From assembly GCF_011397635.1 (NCBI RefSeq), contig NC_064759.1:15830428-15894427 (forward strand): a stretch of DNA of 64,000 nt. The letters are read 5' to 3'. Below the pieces are notes generated by a model. The model saw only the letters and a program-made list of their open reading frames with translations, made no database searches and was not told where the DNA came from. Origin of the DNA: Epinephelus fuscoguttatus (lineage: Eukaryota; Chordata; Actinopteri; Perciformes; Serranidae). The translations under genes were made by a program, and so were the position numbers. Below are positions 18,801 through 31,100 of this stretch, piece after piece. Numbering within the stretch: the stretch's first letter is position 1; every line of letters starts with the position of its first letter.

Positions 18801-21800
18801 ATAGCTACATCACCGGGAATAGGACACTTCACTCCTGGAAACACCACAAACAAGCAGACATGTAATATCAACTGAAAATCTATAGTTAGTTGCAATCAGA
18901 CAATATTGTAGAAAATGTATTTCATTTAGTGACAAAATTTCGACAGTCCTCCTCGACTCATTTCCACTGTCATTCCTCTATCACTCACTGTTTGTGCTAT
19001 AGTCAAGGCTCCAGCCGCGACTCTGGCCTTCATCATCAGTATGGTAGTCCAGTGTGACCGTGTTGGAGTTTGTAGCTATCAGACCTGGACTCTTCCCACC
19101 ACACAGCTTGATGGGCTCTCTCTCTGGGATGGTCACCTTTTAAAGGACAAGTAGTGCATAGCTCATTATATCTCTTTAGCTCCCCGTTCCATCTACAGTA
19201 TATATAGCTGCTTGTCATTACCTCTAACCAGTGATGAATACAGTTTGGGCCTTGCTCGGTGTCCACGCTCTCAATGTGGAAGTTGTCAGTGAAGTTGAGA
19301 GAGACAGTGAAGCCAGCTTCTACAGAAATGATGTACTGACAGGACACAGCATGAGGTGGGGGGTTTGGGTATCCTGGACTGAACAGATATCCCTCTGGCT
19401 CATCAAATATACCACCGCCGCAGGATGCTGAGTGATTAGAAAAGAAACATTCAGCTTAGAATTGGGGTTGTATGAGGTTCATATCCATAGTAAACGCGCT
19501 TGTCAACGCCACTAGACTCCATTGGCTTTTAATATTGTTGATTTCACTAAAATCTAATGGGCATGGATGTATTTGTTAAGCATGGATTTGTTCTAGCAGA
19601 CTTGCTGCTCAGTTTCTTAGAGAGCTCCCTCAAAGATCAAAGACTTTTTTGCCAAATATATTTATATACTGTAACTAGTTGTCATAAATGGGCAGTTCAT
19701 TGACACAAGTGTCTTGACTGAAACAGATGTTTGGGGTAGTAATCACAACCATTTGACTGAGCATTGTCTCCCCTGCTACATATCCTGGCCCCTCTAAAGT
19801 ATATATGGGAAGTACACTATATATCTGCACAATACTCACACATGCAGCTGCGCTGGTCTGGGCGAAGCTCATAGCCGTGGTGACAAGAGCAGACGTACGA
19901 GCCAAGGGTGTTGAGGCAGATCTGAGAGCAGAGTGGACCTGAGCCATCGTCAGGTTCTGGCTCAGAGCACTCATCTCTGTCTGATAATGAGAGAGATGTT
20001 AAGTTAGTGGGATGTGGTTCAGTCATGAAGAGTGAAGTGACAGAAGATTGATGGGTACTACCTATTGCCTGGTACTGAGCAGAGAAGCCCACATTCTGGT
20101 GGCGCTCTGGGTTGCTGTCGTCTGACTGAAATATGAGGGTGAGCGTGTTGCCTGGAGACAAGATGGGCTGGGTGCCTGGGTGATGCCCATCAGCCGAGTT
20201 CTCATGGCCACAAAACTTCCCCAGGATCTTCGCATCATAGAGAACCTGAGGGCAAGGCAAGGCAAGGCAATGTTATTTATATAGCACCATTCATACACAA
20301 GGCAATTCAATGTGCTTTACAAGGGAAATACGTTAAGATAAAACATTAAAGGAACAATAGATCATTAAAAACAAAAGCTAAAAGCAAGAAAAACAGTGCA
20401 GAAAATGCATTTAACAAGCAAACATAAAGCAAAAGCAACAGCAGACAAATATAAAAACAATAGCTACAGATTATCCTAACAATAAGTTACATATCTAGTT
20501 CACTGATAAGCTGCAGTAAATAGTAATGTTTTAAGCCCTGATTTACATAAGGGGTCAAATCTGTATCATGGTGAGGAAGAGTAAGTGTGACAATGATTTA
20601 ATACACCATGCAGCACTCAGTAGAAGCCAGATCTATTGCAGTGTTGCAGCTGAGTCACCGAACCTTGAGCAAAAGTCACTTCCCAGATCTTCTTTGTTTG
20701 GATTAAAGTCTGAGTCTCAAGTCTTTCTATTGCTTAAAGCTGCTCTAATCAATATCTTTATATTAACAAGTGATGAAATGGCTAGGCATAATACTAAGGG
20801 GTGGTCCTGTTGACACACCCACAGAGAATTATCCCGACTCTGCAGTTCCCCTCAGCTCCACGAAGGTTTTTAAGTGTCTTTCGGCTCATTGTTTTGGTTT
20901 AAGGGCCCTGATACACCAAGCCAATGGTGAGCGTGTGTTGCCCTATTTTTTGCAGTTGGCCCTAGTTGGTGGCTTATCGGCCGAGTCAGTATATTGAATC
21001 AACGGTGGGGCCAACAGAGCTCATCAGAGAGAGAAATCCCTCTGATTGGCTATTCAGCTCGGGTTGTGTTGTTAATGTGCTAACTAGCTGGCTAGTGTCT
21101 AGCCCGTCCTGTTGCTGATCCGGTTTTCTTTTTTTTTTTAATGACGAATATAGACTATCACCGCCTATTGGTATGAAAAGTAATTTCCTCTCACACGGGT
21201 GAAAGGTATGTACTAGTTGGCCATTTCCTGTAGTCTTTGCAGTGTGTCCAAGAACAAAGTTTTGGCCAAGACATAAATGACATCCAGATACCGGCCTTGT
21301 CGCCACTAGTTCTGTGATGTCAGTTTGGTGTGTCTAGGCCTTAATGGCATCAGCGTAGGTTTCAGCAGCTCTGGCAACCCATTGTGAGCTAACAAATCCA
21401 ACTTAGCACCAAATGGCACAAACTGTTAGTGACTAATGAAACTCAAGCTGCTTAAGAGGCAGATACTTCTATCAAGAGCTGGTGGAGATCAAAACCGAGC
21501 TAAAAGTAAAGTAAATATTGGACTAACATGTATCTGGTGGCCAAAAGCACAGCTAATTTGTCATATCTTCATAACTTTTTCAGATGATATCAGATGATTC
21601 CAATGTTGTGTTTCAGGCTCATTGCATTACATCCAAGTGGCATTTGAGTGACACATCTATTGTGGGAAAATGGAAGAAATATTCGTCCCCAGAAAGTCCC
21701 AAACAAAAAGTGGTTCTATTAGATATACCTAAAGGATAATAAGCTCGCCTTTTAATTAGCCAACTCCACCAAATTTGAGTTGACTGACCCATCATCATTA

Positions 21801-23209
21801 CATCATTACATGAAAGATCGGATTCTCACTTAAAATAAAAAACAACCAAGCGGTACCAAAAGTGGAACTAATGCCATTGTTAAAGCTTTTGTAAGGATTG
21901 CCAAGCTGTGCACCAGGACTAATGAGAAGTAATAACAACATAGGCGAGCACCATTGTCAAGATAGACAGTGCTAGCGGGACTGTTTTAAATCAACATGTC
22001 TTCTCAATATTGACATTATAGTTTGTTTTTAGGTTACTCCATTCCACTCTTAAAACCCCAGCAAAACAGATATGTTGGCATGGAAGATATGTTGGTCTTT
22101 AGAGAGCAGTAAGGGAAAATCGAATCTCCCTCCCCAACTATTATTGGTTAGAGTGGACGCAAAGTCAGACTGAAGATGGAAACAGAACATAACGAGTTGG
22201 CAACTCTGTCTCATATCAGTCGGAAAATTAGCTATTTTGACTCCTATGATAGCCAATCAAGACATGCCTCCAAAAAAGCCTAAGCAAATAACATGAGGCT
22301 GCTTCCTCGTGAGATTACTACCAACAAGAGACCACTCCAATGAGAAAAACAAAGGGCCTTTTACAATACCCATGATGCACTTTGTTATTCTGAGATACAC
22401 CACAGCACATTTTGGCAACAACAGCAAAACGTGCCGATGTATGTAGAACTACGTAGTTGGCAGAGAAAGGGTACTACAGTAGGTCATCAATATTCAAGCC
22501 TGAGTCAAGTTGTCAAAACTCAAGTCACACTTTAGTTAAGAACTGAAACACTACAACACTGGTCTTTTGTTTGGGATTTCACATGTGTTGAAATATGGCT
22601 CTGACTGTGAGGGAGTCGTAATAGCAGCCTGCAGACGCTTCGATGTCCAGGTGTGTGAAGGTGAGCCGGATCTGATAGCCCTCTGGCACACTGAGGTCCC
22701 ACTGCTCCTGCAGGTTGGGAGAGTAAGGCTGGGGATAATTGGGGGACTGGACCGCCCCATGCATAACAGGCTCAGGTTCAGGCAGCCGCCAGCTCACACA
22801 CGCTGACACGTACAGAAACCTGGAGAGATGAAGGGACAGAGACAGTTCGATCTGTTTATCAGTTTGGGGGTCATCTGAGCTGCTGGTCCAAAGTTGATGC
22901 AAACAGAAAAAGAACAAACACAGTGACGCAATCAACACAACTGTTGCAACCATATAATGTTGTTGAGGTTTTATATACGGCATACTGAGAGACAGATCAC
23001 TCAGTCAACCTATACATGCTGCTCATCTGTAATACTGGACAGAAGGTAACACGCTAATATAAGAAGCAGCTCCACAATGATGGCATGTTTACACAGTAAA
23101 TTGTCAAAATCAAGCTAGACATTCATGACAAAAACTAATAAAGTACAATATACAAATGGGTTTAAAGTTCCATCCAAACTTACAAGACGATACAGTGAGT
23201 CCACCCCAT
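12823..23209 (-). CDS. c1r: Complement C1r subcomponent, complete copy
   Basis: Exons: 23209-23184, 22819-22606, 20245-20062, 19980-19840, 19427-19222, 19136-18989, 18834-18716, 18605-18527, 18386-18252, 15458-15384, 15256-15051, 14959-14745, 13189-12823; 2115 nt, 704 aa (human C1r 705). C1r autoactivates in the C1 complex and cleaves C1s. Domains: signal peptide (starts MGWTHCIVL), CUB1 (about 28-141), calcium EGF (142-188, D-R-D-E-C), CUB2 (189-306), CCP1 (307-372), CCP2 (373-442), protease (443-704). Cleavage follows Arg456 (R-I-I-G-G). Catalytic residues are His496, Asp549 and Ser654 (G-D-S-G-G), with Asp648 for Arg/Lys specificity. 'VSGFG' after the first protease half is C1r-like rather than C1s-like. 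The protease domain is split by two introns, at 14960-15050 (phase 0) and 13190-14744 (phase 2). C1r, C1s and MASP2 protease domains are normally one exon. Expression as a secreted liver protein is inferred from the family. Confidence 0.9.
13325..14675. mobile_element. Foldback hAT-type MITE with 8-bp target duplication
   Basis: The ends are inverted copies (GGTAACACTTTACTTAAAGG at the left, its complement at the right). They are flanked by an 8-bp direct repeat AATACATT on each side, which fits hAT. Both arms continue as long imperfect inverted repeats, so the original unit was a snap-back of about 0.6 kb. A LINE fragment later inserted in it. It sits in the last intron of the complete C1r. 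Confidence 0.8.
13449..14200 (-). mobile_element. LINE 3' fragment nested in the MITE
   Basis: The minus strand encodes about 140 aa (14192-13761) with the ending seen in many fish LINE polyproteins: '[18 protein letters not shown]' followed by '[10 protein letters not shown]'. It ends in a (TAAACC)n-like tail near 13451-13470. It is flanked by short repeats of ACTTATA that reconstruct the unbroken MITE arm, which shows it inserted second. Confidence 0.7.
15459..16266. other. Part of the C1r intron between CCP2 exons
   Basis: AT-rich intron sequence. It includes tandem TATGTCA/ATGACGTA-like short palindromes at 15840-15890. No exon or named element was recognised. Confidence 0.4.
16267..16805. 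mobile_element. Tc1/mariner-like non-autonomous element
   Basis: It begins CACTGAACAAAAAATTTAAA and carries long terminal arms with 'TTGCTCC', 'GTGAGCACTTC..CCAAGATAATCCATCC' and 'CAGGTGTGGCATATCAAGA'. The right half is the inverted counterpart ('GGATGGATTATCTTGG', 'GAAGTGCTCACC', 'GGAGCAAAAACAAAAGTATTG'). This matches the long-arm Tc1-like elements common in fish, with the transposase deleted. The right terminus is slightly truncated where the next element starts. Confidence 0.7.
16806..17998. mobile_element. TTAA-flanked TIR element (piggyBac/Kolobok type)
   Basis: The left end reads TTTAAAGGGCCAGTGTGTAA and the right end is its complement (TTACACACTGGCCCTTTAAA). This gives TTAA target sites and AGGG..CCCT termini. 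About 1.19 kb. It abuts the Tc1-like element and fills the 2.8-kb intron between the two CCP2 exons of C1r. It contains a TA microsatellite at 16957-16978 and the minus-strand reading frame at 17206-17496. Confidence 0.65.
17206..17496 (-). CDS. Small acidic ORF inside TTAA element, P2X7-tail-like N-terminus
   Basis: An open frame of 96 codons with an Asp/Glu-rich start ([11 protein letters not shown]) and the motif E-P-Y-L-F-E-P-E. I recall a similar motif near the start of fish proteins that carry the P2X7 receptor cytoplasmic domain, many of which are dispersed in multiple copies. The zinc-binding Cys-rich core of that domain is not visible here. It may be a fossil of a captured first exon. 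There is no evidence that it is expressed. Confidence 0.35.
   Translation of the reverse strand: MDDFERDFEEFLVADTDPEPYLFEPEHTDEELHVFDAERARREAECTEWDSVLLLPLLERYVIRRKSAAESASQGVKLRLLFLADDGSGSFSPVAW
20248..20540 (-). repeat. Dispersed fish repeat with GGCAAGGCAAGG tail
   Basis: The minus-strand 3' end is a (TTGCC)n tail preceded by 'GTAAAGCACATTGAATTGCC' and an AT-rich body. This is a widespread teleost retroelement tail. It starts only 2 bp from the acceptor of C1r's third exon, so its tail supplies part of the intron's 3' end. Confidence 0.6.
20897..21346. mobile_element. TTAA-flanked TIR MITE
   Basis: Left TTTAAGGGCCCTGATACACC and right GGTGTGTCTAGGCCTTAA are imperfect inverted repeats flanked by TTAA. 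About 450 bp. It sits in intron 2 of the complete C1r. Confidence 0.5.
21347..22605. other. Remainder of C1r intron 2
   Basis: 1.26 kb of intron without a recognised exon or element. The short open frames here do not match any family I know. Confidence 0.4.
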
Positions 23210-25099
23210 CTTTGGATTAAATGCTGTATCCGTGAGTGAACGGAGCTGCTGCTGTAGGAGCAAATGTCTCACATTCAAGTGAAACATTAAAGTCACAAAG
23301 TCTTTCCTGTGTTTAGCAACTCACTGCGTTAATGCCAGGAATATGCCTTGTTTGTCTTGGCAAAATCAAATGAACACTTGATTTGGGATTGCAGAAAAAC
23401 AGGATCGATGCTGGAAATAATCCCTCTAACATGGAAAATTAGAAAGCTCTTGTGAAGTAGACACCTCTGATAAAATGCAAACTCTATTTTTTATATTAAT
23501 ATCTAATAGACAAGAACGCTAGCCTGATTGTGTTATAAGCAGCTCCCAGCCACTGTATTTCAACCCTGCCTCATGAACGTCATTTCACCACTAGAGGGGG
23601 CGATTAGACTTTGTCAGCATCCTCAAATGCAGAAGACATTGCAGTTCATTTATGAGGCAGACATGTTGGTGAAGCAGCTGATCGAGGCAGCTGATTGCTG
23701 CTGCAGAGGAGTAACGTGAGCACATTTTACTTTCTGCCTACAAAGCAACATCAAATTTAAAAAAAATGTCACTGTGGTTGATCACACAGGACTTAAACTT
23801 ACGGTCCTGCCTCTTTAGTATCATCTGGCCAGAGAAATACATAGAAAGACATACATAAATATAACAATAAATCATGAGACAAATAGATATAGGGCGTAAT
23901 AAAAAAAAATGTTGGTTTGTGGTTTTCTATGAGTATTTATCACGTACAGCTCTTCCACTTTTTTTAGTCCACATATCATATTAAGACAGCTGTTACTGTT
24001 GAATTGCTTTGTTTATCATTTGGACAACAAAATAATTTATTTATATTAATAAAAATCATTTTGTTTTTTCCATACATTTGCTGCATTGTGATACACTGTA
24101 TATCAATAGTTCAGTAAATGGTTTATCAGTATTATAGTGCTAATTTCAACCATGTCTCTTGGCAGTGATGTAAGGTATTGACAACGGGCCCCAGTGCATG
24201 CCATTATGTTGGGTATTAAGGCATGCTAGTTACTTGTTATGTGCTTTAACTAACTACTCTATTATCTTATCCTCACATGATCAAAAAGAGACTTGACACT
24301 GGATAACACCAACATACTTATCACCCAGAAATCATCATTGCATATACAGTATGTATAGGACAAAAATACCAAAGAAATAAGCAATCATTTGTTAAATTGA
24401 ATTGTTTATCTATACATTATTCATAGATTATTATGTAGAGTATGCATATATTTTATTGCATATTTTGTTATAGATTGCTATTGGCTATTTTACAAAAAGA
24501 AAAAAAAAAGAAAACCATGATGGAGTTGAGTTTGCCTTTTCAAAGGCATATAAAGCAAATGGCACCATCTTTAATTTTTAAATGTGATTTTTCCTTTTCT
24601 AAAGGTGGCTATCTAAATTACTCACAAGGGCCTGTTTTCTGCCTGACATATAGCTTGAGGACCCACTCTCTATGGGCCCCCTCACCCATGGGCCCCAGTA
24701 CAACTGCTCCACCTGCACTTTCTATATTTACGCCCCTGTCTCCAGGAACTATTAGTCACAATGTGTGGTAAACAGCTGAAATGTCTTTCCATACAAGGTG
24801 CTCTATGCTTCATACCATAATAGATTTAAACGTAGTTTGTTCTGGATTCATGTCAGAGGCAATTAGACAACTGTATCAATTATGAAATGATTAAATATCC
24901 CAGTGTATGGGGGGCCCTGACATAAACATGTCTGTGTGTATCTGATGGCAAAAAAAAAACACAGTATATTATTAAATTGGTTAAAAAAAAACACACATTC
25001 TCTGCAGTTGATTTGCAAATTCCTTTAATATAAAAGTGTAGTATGAATGTGATCACATCTTAATGCTGATTACAAGATTATAATAGTTTAATTAACAGT
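23210..25099. other. Intergenic spacer between C1r and c1s
   Basis: About 1.9 kb of AT-rich sequence between the C1r start codon and the c1s 3' end. It must contain the C1r promoter. It includes an A-rich patch at 24484-24502 and a fragment around 24170-24740 with GGGCCCC motifs that looks like an old dispersed repeat. No gene was found. Confidence 0.45.
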
Positions 25100-25105
25100 T
25101 TTATT
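25100..25105 (-). promoter_or_regulatory. Poly(A) signal of c1s
   Basis: AATAAA on the minus strand, 81 bp past the c1s stop. An ATTAAA alternative lies at 25024-25029. Confidence 0.45.
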
Positions 25106-25185
25106 TTAGAGATCTGAATCAGTCCTGAAATGTATTACGTTATTACAGTTAGTAGACAAGTATTTCTCCTTCATCCTTCTTCTGT

Positions 25186-28100
25186 CTAAGATGTTTCTAT
25201 TGTATTGATTGTGTTTTTAATCCAGTCCACATAATTCTCCACCTTGGTATAATAACCCTTGTACTGCCTCTCCCGACAGGGGGCTCCCCAGGACACAATG
25301 CCAGTGAGATAATAACGATCTACGCCTTCAGCCAACATAGGTGTAACAAACGGACCTCCGCTGTCTTTCTCGCAGCTGTCCGTTCTTTCTCCTCCAGCAC
25401 AGAACATGTTATTGGTGAAAACCATGCGTTTGTTAGTTTTAGGTGTGAAAGGTGTATTCCGACACTCTGTAAGAGATTTGACCCCAACCTGAGCGTACTT
25501 TAATATGGCAGCCACCCTGTTACCACCCATTGTCCCCCAGCCCGACACTGTGCCTTGTTCATTTTCCACTAAGCCCCTGTTTGGCTCTGGCAGACAAATG
25601 GGAAGGAGATTTGGGCCTAAATCCACCCTGGATGCTAATCTGATAAGAGCGATATCATTGTCAAAATTGGTGGGTTCTTCTCCACCCTTGATGTAGCCAG
25701 GATGAATAATGATCTTCTCACTGTCCATGACAACACTAGGTGACTGCTCTGCTTTTCTTCCATCTATCAGTCCACCATACAGGCGCAAAGCGGTGTCCTG
25801 TACATTTTCAACCACATGAGCTGCTGTGACAGCCCATCGGTCATTGATCAGTGATGCCCCTCCTCTGCTCGGCTCTTTGATCAAAAGCTGCCATGGTATC
25901 TGTCCCATCTTTGCGTCCTTACCTCCCATAATTCTGCCTACACTTGTAGAGAGTTTTTCAGGCTTCCCACACACTGAAATACACGAAAAAGTCATCAGTA
26001 GATTGATACGATTCAAAAGCTGCTAAAATAAGAAAATATAAGGAAGAATTTAAAGTCGTACCTTCAATGCATTTTGGCATCTCCTTCTTACCACCATCTG
26101 ATACCCATTCACCACTGGCACTGCAAGTGTACGTGTCTGAAATATTGAAGAAAGCATATTGATGATACAAATAAGGATATCCATCACTTAATCTGTTAAC
26201 CTTCAAGAACATTTGTCACCCGTTACACATGTTTGTCTATAGGTCAGTTTAGCTACTCTTCAGTTTCCTGTACTGTGCACCAACTGGGTCAGTGCGAGCT
26301 AGCTAATGCCATCATTCATTTAACGATCAACAATAAAACACCATCCCAACCCAACAGCATTGCCGTGGAAACATTGTGCCCACTTTCTGGTTTCCCCCCA
26401 GGTCGCCCCAGAAAAACCCGTTTAGAATATTTAACTATGTTATTACTGTTTGCTCTGTTAGCACCGTTAGTGGTGGTGGTGCTAACATGGTTAAAAATGC
26501 CAATTGTGCCACTCATAATTGTGCTGCTTAACCACATGGGCTACCTGGGTGGAGACCTCAGGGTGGCTACCATGTTTTCATGGCAATAATCTCCGAATGA
26601 GTGGCGCCACTAGCTAGCTCCTGCCCAACCCGAGTGGTACGCAGTACAGAGCAGCCAAGGCTAACTATTAAAATTTCAAAACCTCTATATGTTAAGTGCT
26701 TTGAAATGGGGTGTAAAAGCTGGCTGAGTCAGTCTTAAAGACTTAAAGAGAAGGCCTCTTGTACACGTCACGTCATTTAGCCTTTTTCCCCCCTAAAAAT
26801 TAACCAGTTAATTACCAGTTAATGGGTGTCAGGCTATGAAAAGCAAAATTAACCAAAGCTGACAACGAAAGATCAATGAAACCAGGAAACTTTGTATTCT
26901 TAAAAGCTAGTTTAGAAAGGAATCAAAAAAGGGATAAGTAAAAGCTTCCTATAATCACCATCTCCTTCCAGTGTGTAGTACTTTGAACTGCAGTTAAAGT
27001 GGATCTGGTCTTTATACAGAGTGTGCCGGCCATCTGAGTCCACCAACTCAAGGATGCCATCTTCTGGGATATCAGGAAAGCCACAATCCACAGCTACACA
27101 TGGAAGAAAAACATTGTGAACGATAGGAAAAAAAGGCATTCAGATCAGTCAAATTAGATACAGGTCAAATGCGTCAGACTCACGTTCACAGACGTAAGTG
27201 GGAGTCCAAACTCCTGTAATCTGGCATGTGGTCGTGTATTCTGATATCAGCGTCTGGGTGCCTTGCTACTTTGCAAAAGGAGAACTTAATTAGCTTAATT
27301 GTGGCTTAAATACATCAAATGTAAATGAATTAAAAGGTTCTGGTTCTCTGTACACTCACCTTATTCGCAACATAGCCAAGTTCACAAGTTACTGTCCCTG
27401 TTTCGCCAGGAGAATATTCTGGTTTCTGAGGAGTCAGGGTGGAGTGTGGGGTCACCACTGCCTGACAGACCTTTTCTGCAATTAGCACGTGAAAAGAACG
27501 ATTGTGATCATTTTCAAACTAATATCGAAACAAATACTCTTTCCCATTGAGAGGAGGCTGCAGTACCTGTGGTCTTGAAGTGGAGAGTGAAACCTTTGTT
27601 GGTGCCATAGCCATCAGAGGTGAAGTGTATTTGGACATGATGTGAGTAAGTGAGGAGGGGAGAGGGGGGAGGCGTTTTACCACAGAATGGCCCCAGAGTC
27701 CCAGAAGGGGTCTCAATCTGCAAACAAAGCAATACAGGTCACATCTCACAATGTAGTTCATGTCCTGACTTCCTCTCTGCTTTGTTCTATCTGGTGAATC
27801 GTGCACATGTACAGTATGTGTGCCCACCAGCATGTACAGTGCCTCAAAAACAATTCATCCCAAATATAAAATACAGAGAAAACCACTTTATAAAAAGAAA
27901 CAACAAGTTTTTTGGTCATCAAACTAAACACCATGTTAGACTGTCAGTCATTATGAACATAGCATACTACTGTGGGGATGCTTCTTTGTTTTCCAGCAAG
28001 ACACTGGGCTCAAACATGAAGCCAAAGCTACACGGCAAAGGCTCTGAAACAACAGTCAAATCTAGATACAGAGGAATGGAGAAAGAGTGCAGTGTCCAGA

Positions 28101-31100
28101 TGTGCAAAGCTGACAGAGATCACAAAGACTGAAAGCTTTGATTTCTGCCAAGGGTGCATATACTAAACACTGACTTAAGGGAGGGGGAATACTTGAGCAA
28201 AAAGTTTTGTATTTTACATTTTTGCCCAAATTTTTATAACATAAAACCTTCCTTTTTTGTCTTATGAAGGAATAACTGTAGAATACAACTGGGAAATACC
28301 TGGTGTTTATTGTTGCTGCCAAAGTTTCCTGGTGATTTTGTGTTTGTCACTCTACATGTGGGATTCCACTACCTTGACTCCCACTGTGCAGAGTGTGAAA
28401 AACTTTTTGCATAAAGTACATCACACCCCCGGTTTCAGCCTTGCTGTCAAATCTTGGTTAAATGACCAATATTTATTATATTTTCACTTCCTCATGTCCT
28501 TCAGGGTACAGAGACAGCTAGCTAGCAGACAGTGGATCCTCTGCTCTGAGCATCCCAGCCAAACACAAAATATCAGTGTTGTTGGCACGGTTCCCACGGT
28601 CATGGAATATCTGGAAAAGTCATGGAATTTCACAGTCATATTTTCCAGGTCTGGATGAGTCATGGAATTGTCAAAATCACTGAAAGTCTTGGAAAAGTCA
28701 TTGAATTTCGTTATGAATAATGAAATTATGTAAAATTACGTAAAATGCAAATTCATTTTATTTAGCTATGCAGTAAAGGTAGCTTTAATATGTGTCTGTG
28801 TGACATCATTTTGTTACCCATCACATACGTTTCATCATTGCTTCCCTTGGTTCATCTCTCCTGTCCTGTATGCCAGATAGCTGAAACTGTGTTTGAACAG
28901 AGTTTTAATCTGATAAGATTGAAAAACATTGGGCAAGCGGGGCAAGAATAAAAACTTTGTAATGAGTCCTTAAAGGGTCATGGAAAAGTTTATTAATTTT
29001 GTCCATGAAAATTAATGAGAACCCTGTGTTATTTTCAATATCTTGATCTGTGTGACATTAACGCTACTCATTGGTAAATTAAAAAGAAAAAAATAGATGT
29101 TATCAATTATGTTGAGATTTTAAAATACATAAAAGAAAAATGCAAAAATGCAAAAGAGAAAAGATGTCTTTGCATTTTTCAGCTTTATGAAACAATGATT
29201 TAAGGGATTTCAGTTCTAATTAAGACCTTATTTTTAGATGAATAACTTAAGTGCCTTTTAAGACTTTTTAAAGATCCGTGGGAACCCTGTGCTACATGAT
29301 CAAAATAGGATGTGTTCTGTTTGTCGAATCCAAAGTTACAACACTTCTGTGTGAACTTCCTCTTTGTTTCCTGCTTTGTTAAGCTTTGTAAAAATGTGGT
29401 ACATATTTTAACTCAACACCTACCCTCAGTGCGTCTATGCACTGGCCATCACTTTGCTCCACATCGAAATCTTGAGAGAAGTGTAGCTCCAGCTGCAGGG
29501 TGTCCTCCACAGACAGCGTGTACTGACAGTTGGCATTCTCTGCATATGAGCTAGGCCAAGAGGGAGTGGATATGTCCCCTTCCCTCAGCCCAGACAGATC
29601 CTTGGTACAATTCACTGTATTGAAGATAAGAGTTGATTTGTCATAATCATAATCATACATATTACACAATCAGCCTCCTTCTCGTGTTTCTCCTCTTTCC
29701 CCCGCAGGTTTGCCTGCTTCTGCTTCCACTATTACCCCATTTTCACTTCATGTTTCAGTTTTGTTTCACCTTCCTTGATTTGTCTTCCTCTGTTTAATGT
29801 CAACTCCTCATTCTGATCTCTCAGTTTACTGATCCTAATCATGAAGTTATTTGTACCCGTGCAAGTGTGTTTGTCCGCGTCCAGGTAGTAACCATGGCGA
29901 CAGGAGCAGTGGTACCCTCCGATGTAGTTGTGGCAGAACTGGGTGCATTTGTTGTCAGAGTTGTCATGCTCACATTCGTCAAAGTCTGTGGGAGCAAATT
30001 AATTAAAGGTCAGAGCATGACACATGAGACATTTTAAAAGAATGGTTGGACATTTCGTGCCTGTTCACTCTGTTGGTGGGTTCTGCATTTCTGATCAACA
30101 CTGTACGTCTCCTCTTCCAGGGCGTGGGATTGATTAGTAGGAGGTGAAACCTGAAACTGAGCCTGGTAAGGCTTCATGTCACTCTTACGTCTTTGCAGTT
30201 ATTACCGATTTCATTAGAAACTCTAGCTGTTTATTTTAATCATCATAATGCGTTTCTGGCCATCTGTTGTTTTGGTCGTGATGATTCACTTATTTGAGGC
30301 TGCTTTTCTTTTAACCATGCCAATATGGGGAGGAGGTGCATTCTCTATATAATTCACCAGTTTACCTTTTATTGAGGCTCAAAGTTACACATTTTTAGTG
30401 CCACTTGAGTGACAGGCTGTCTGCAAGGCGTCACTACATACTGTGGGTCAGATCCACACCTTGCTCTTCCACATCTTCACCCTTTCATCCACATATGGTC
30501 ACTTCTGGCTTCAAAAAAACAAGATGGCACTGACCAAAATGCAGAACTTAAAAACCAATGGGTGGCATCAGGGGAGCTATGTCCATTATTTTACACAGTC
30601 TGTCGCAGAGACTTAAGATGAGAAGACCGATCCTACTCTCACGTCTTTGCTGTAAAAACAAAGTCAGCAGCCAGTTAGCTTATCTTAGCATAAAGACTGG
30701 AAACAGAGGGGAAACAGCGAGCTCAGCTCTGTCCAAAGGTCATGTTGTTAGACAGGACTATTATGAGACATCAGTCACTGTCAGTGCCTTTGAATTGAAA
30801 CTGAAAGCCTTAATGCTAATTACACTTCAGTAGCGTGTGCTTGAGTTCTGTATTCGGCATCTTTTTACTTGAAAATGTAAAATTTTGTCATGTTTTTACT
30901 TACATATTGTTAGTTTGTTAGTTAGCAGTTTATTTCAAACATGTAAGTAGCAAATAAACAAAATAATAATACAGTCTTACGCAGACAAAAAAAGAGGTTA
31001 CTGAAGGAAGCATGAAAGCTGAAAACAACATATGATTTGCTTTACATGTCCAAAAACAAGTGGGAGGAAGTACAAACTTATTTATTCCCACCCCTTCTCC

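Noticed and set aside
22579-22983. Long C1r frame beginning [21 protein letters not shown], and a similar one at 4244-4594
   Set aside because: These look like alternative starts with a hydrophobic leader, but the frame is lost in copy 2. The upstream exon starting MGWT joins in correct phase in all three copies and gives a better signal peptide, so I preferred it.
26233-26589. 118-codon plus-strand open frame
   Set aside because: It lies in a c1s intron, antisense, with no recognisable domain and no splice support.
28257-28658. 133-codon plus-strand open frame
   Set aside because: It crosses from a Tc1-like remnant into a TIR element and is not a coherent protein.
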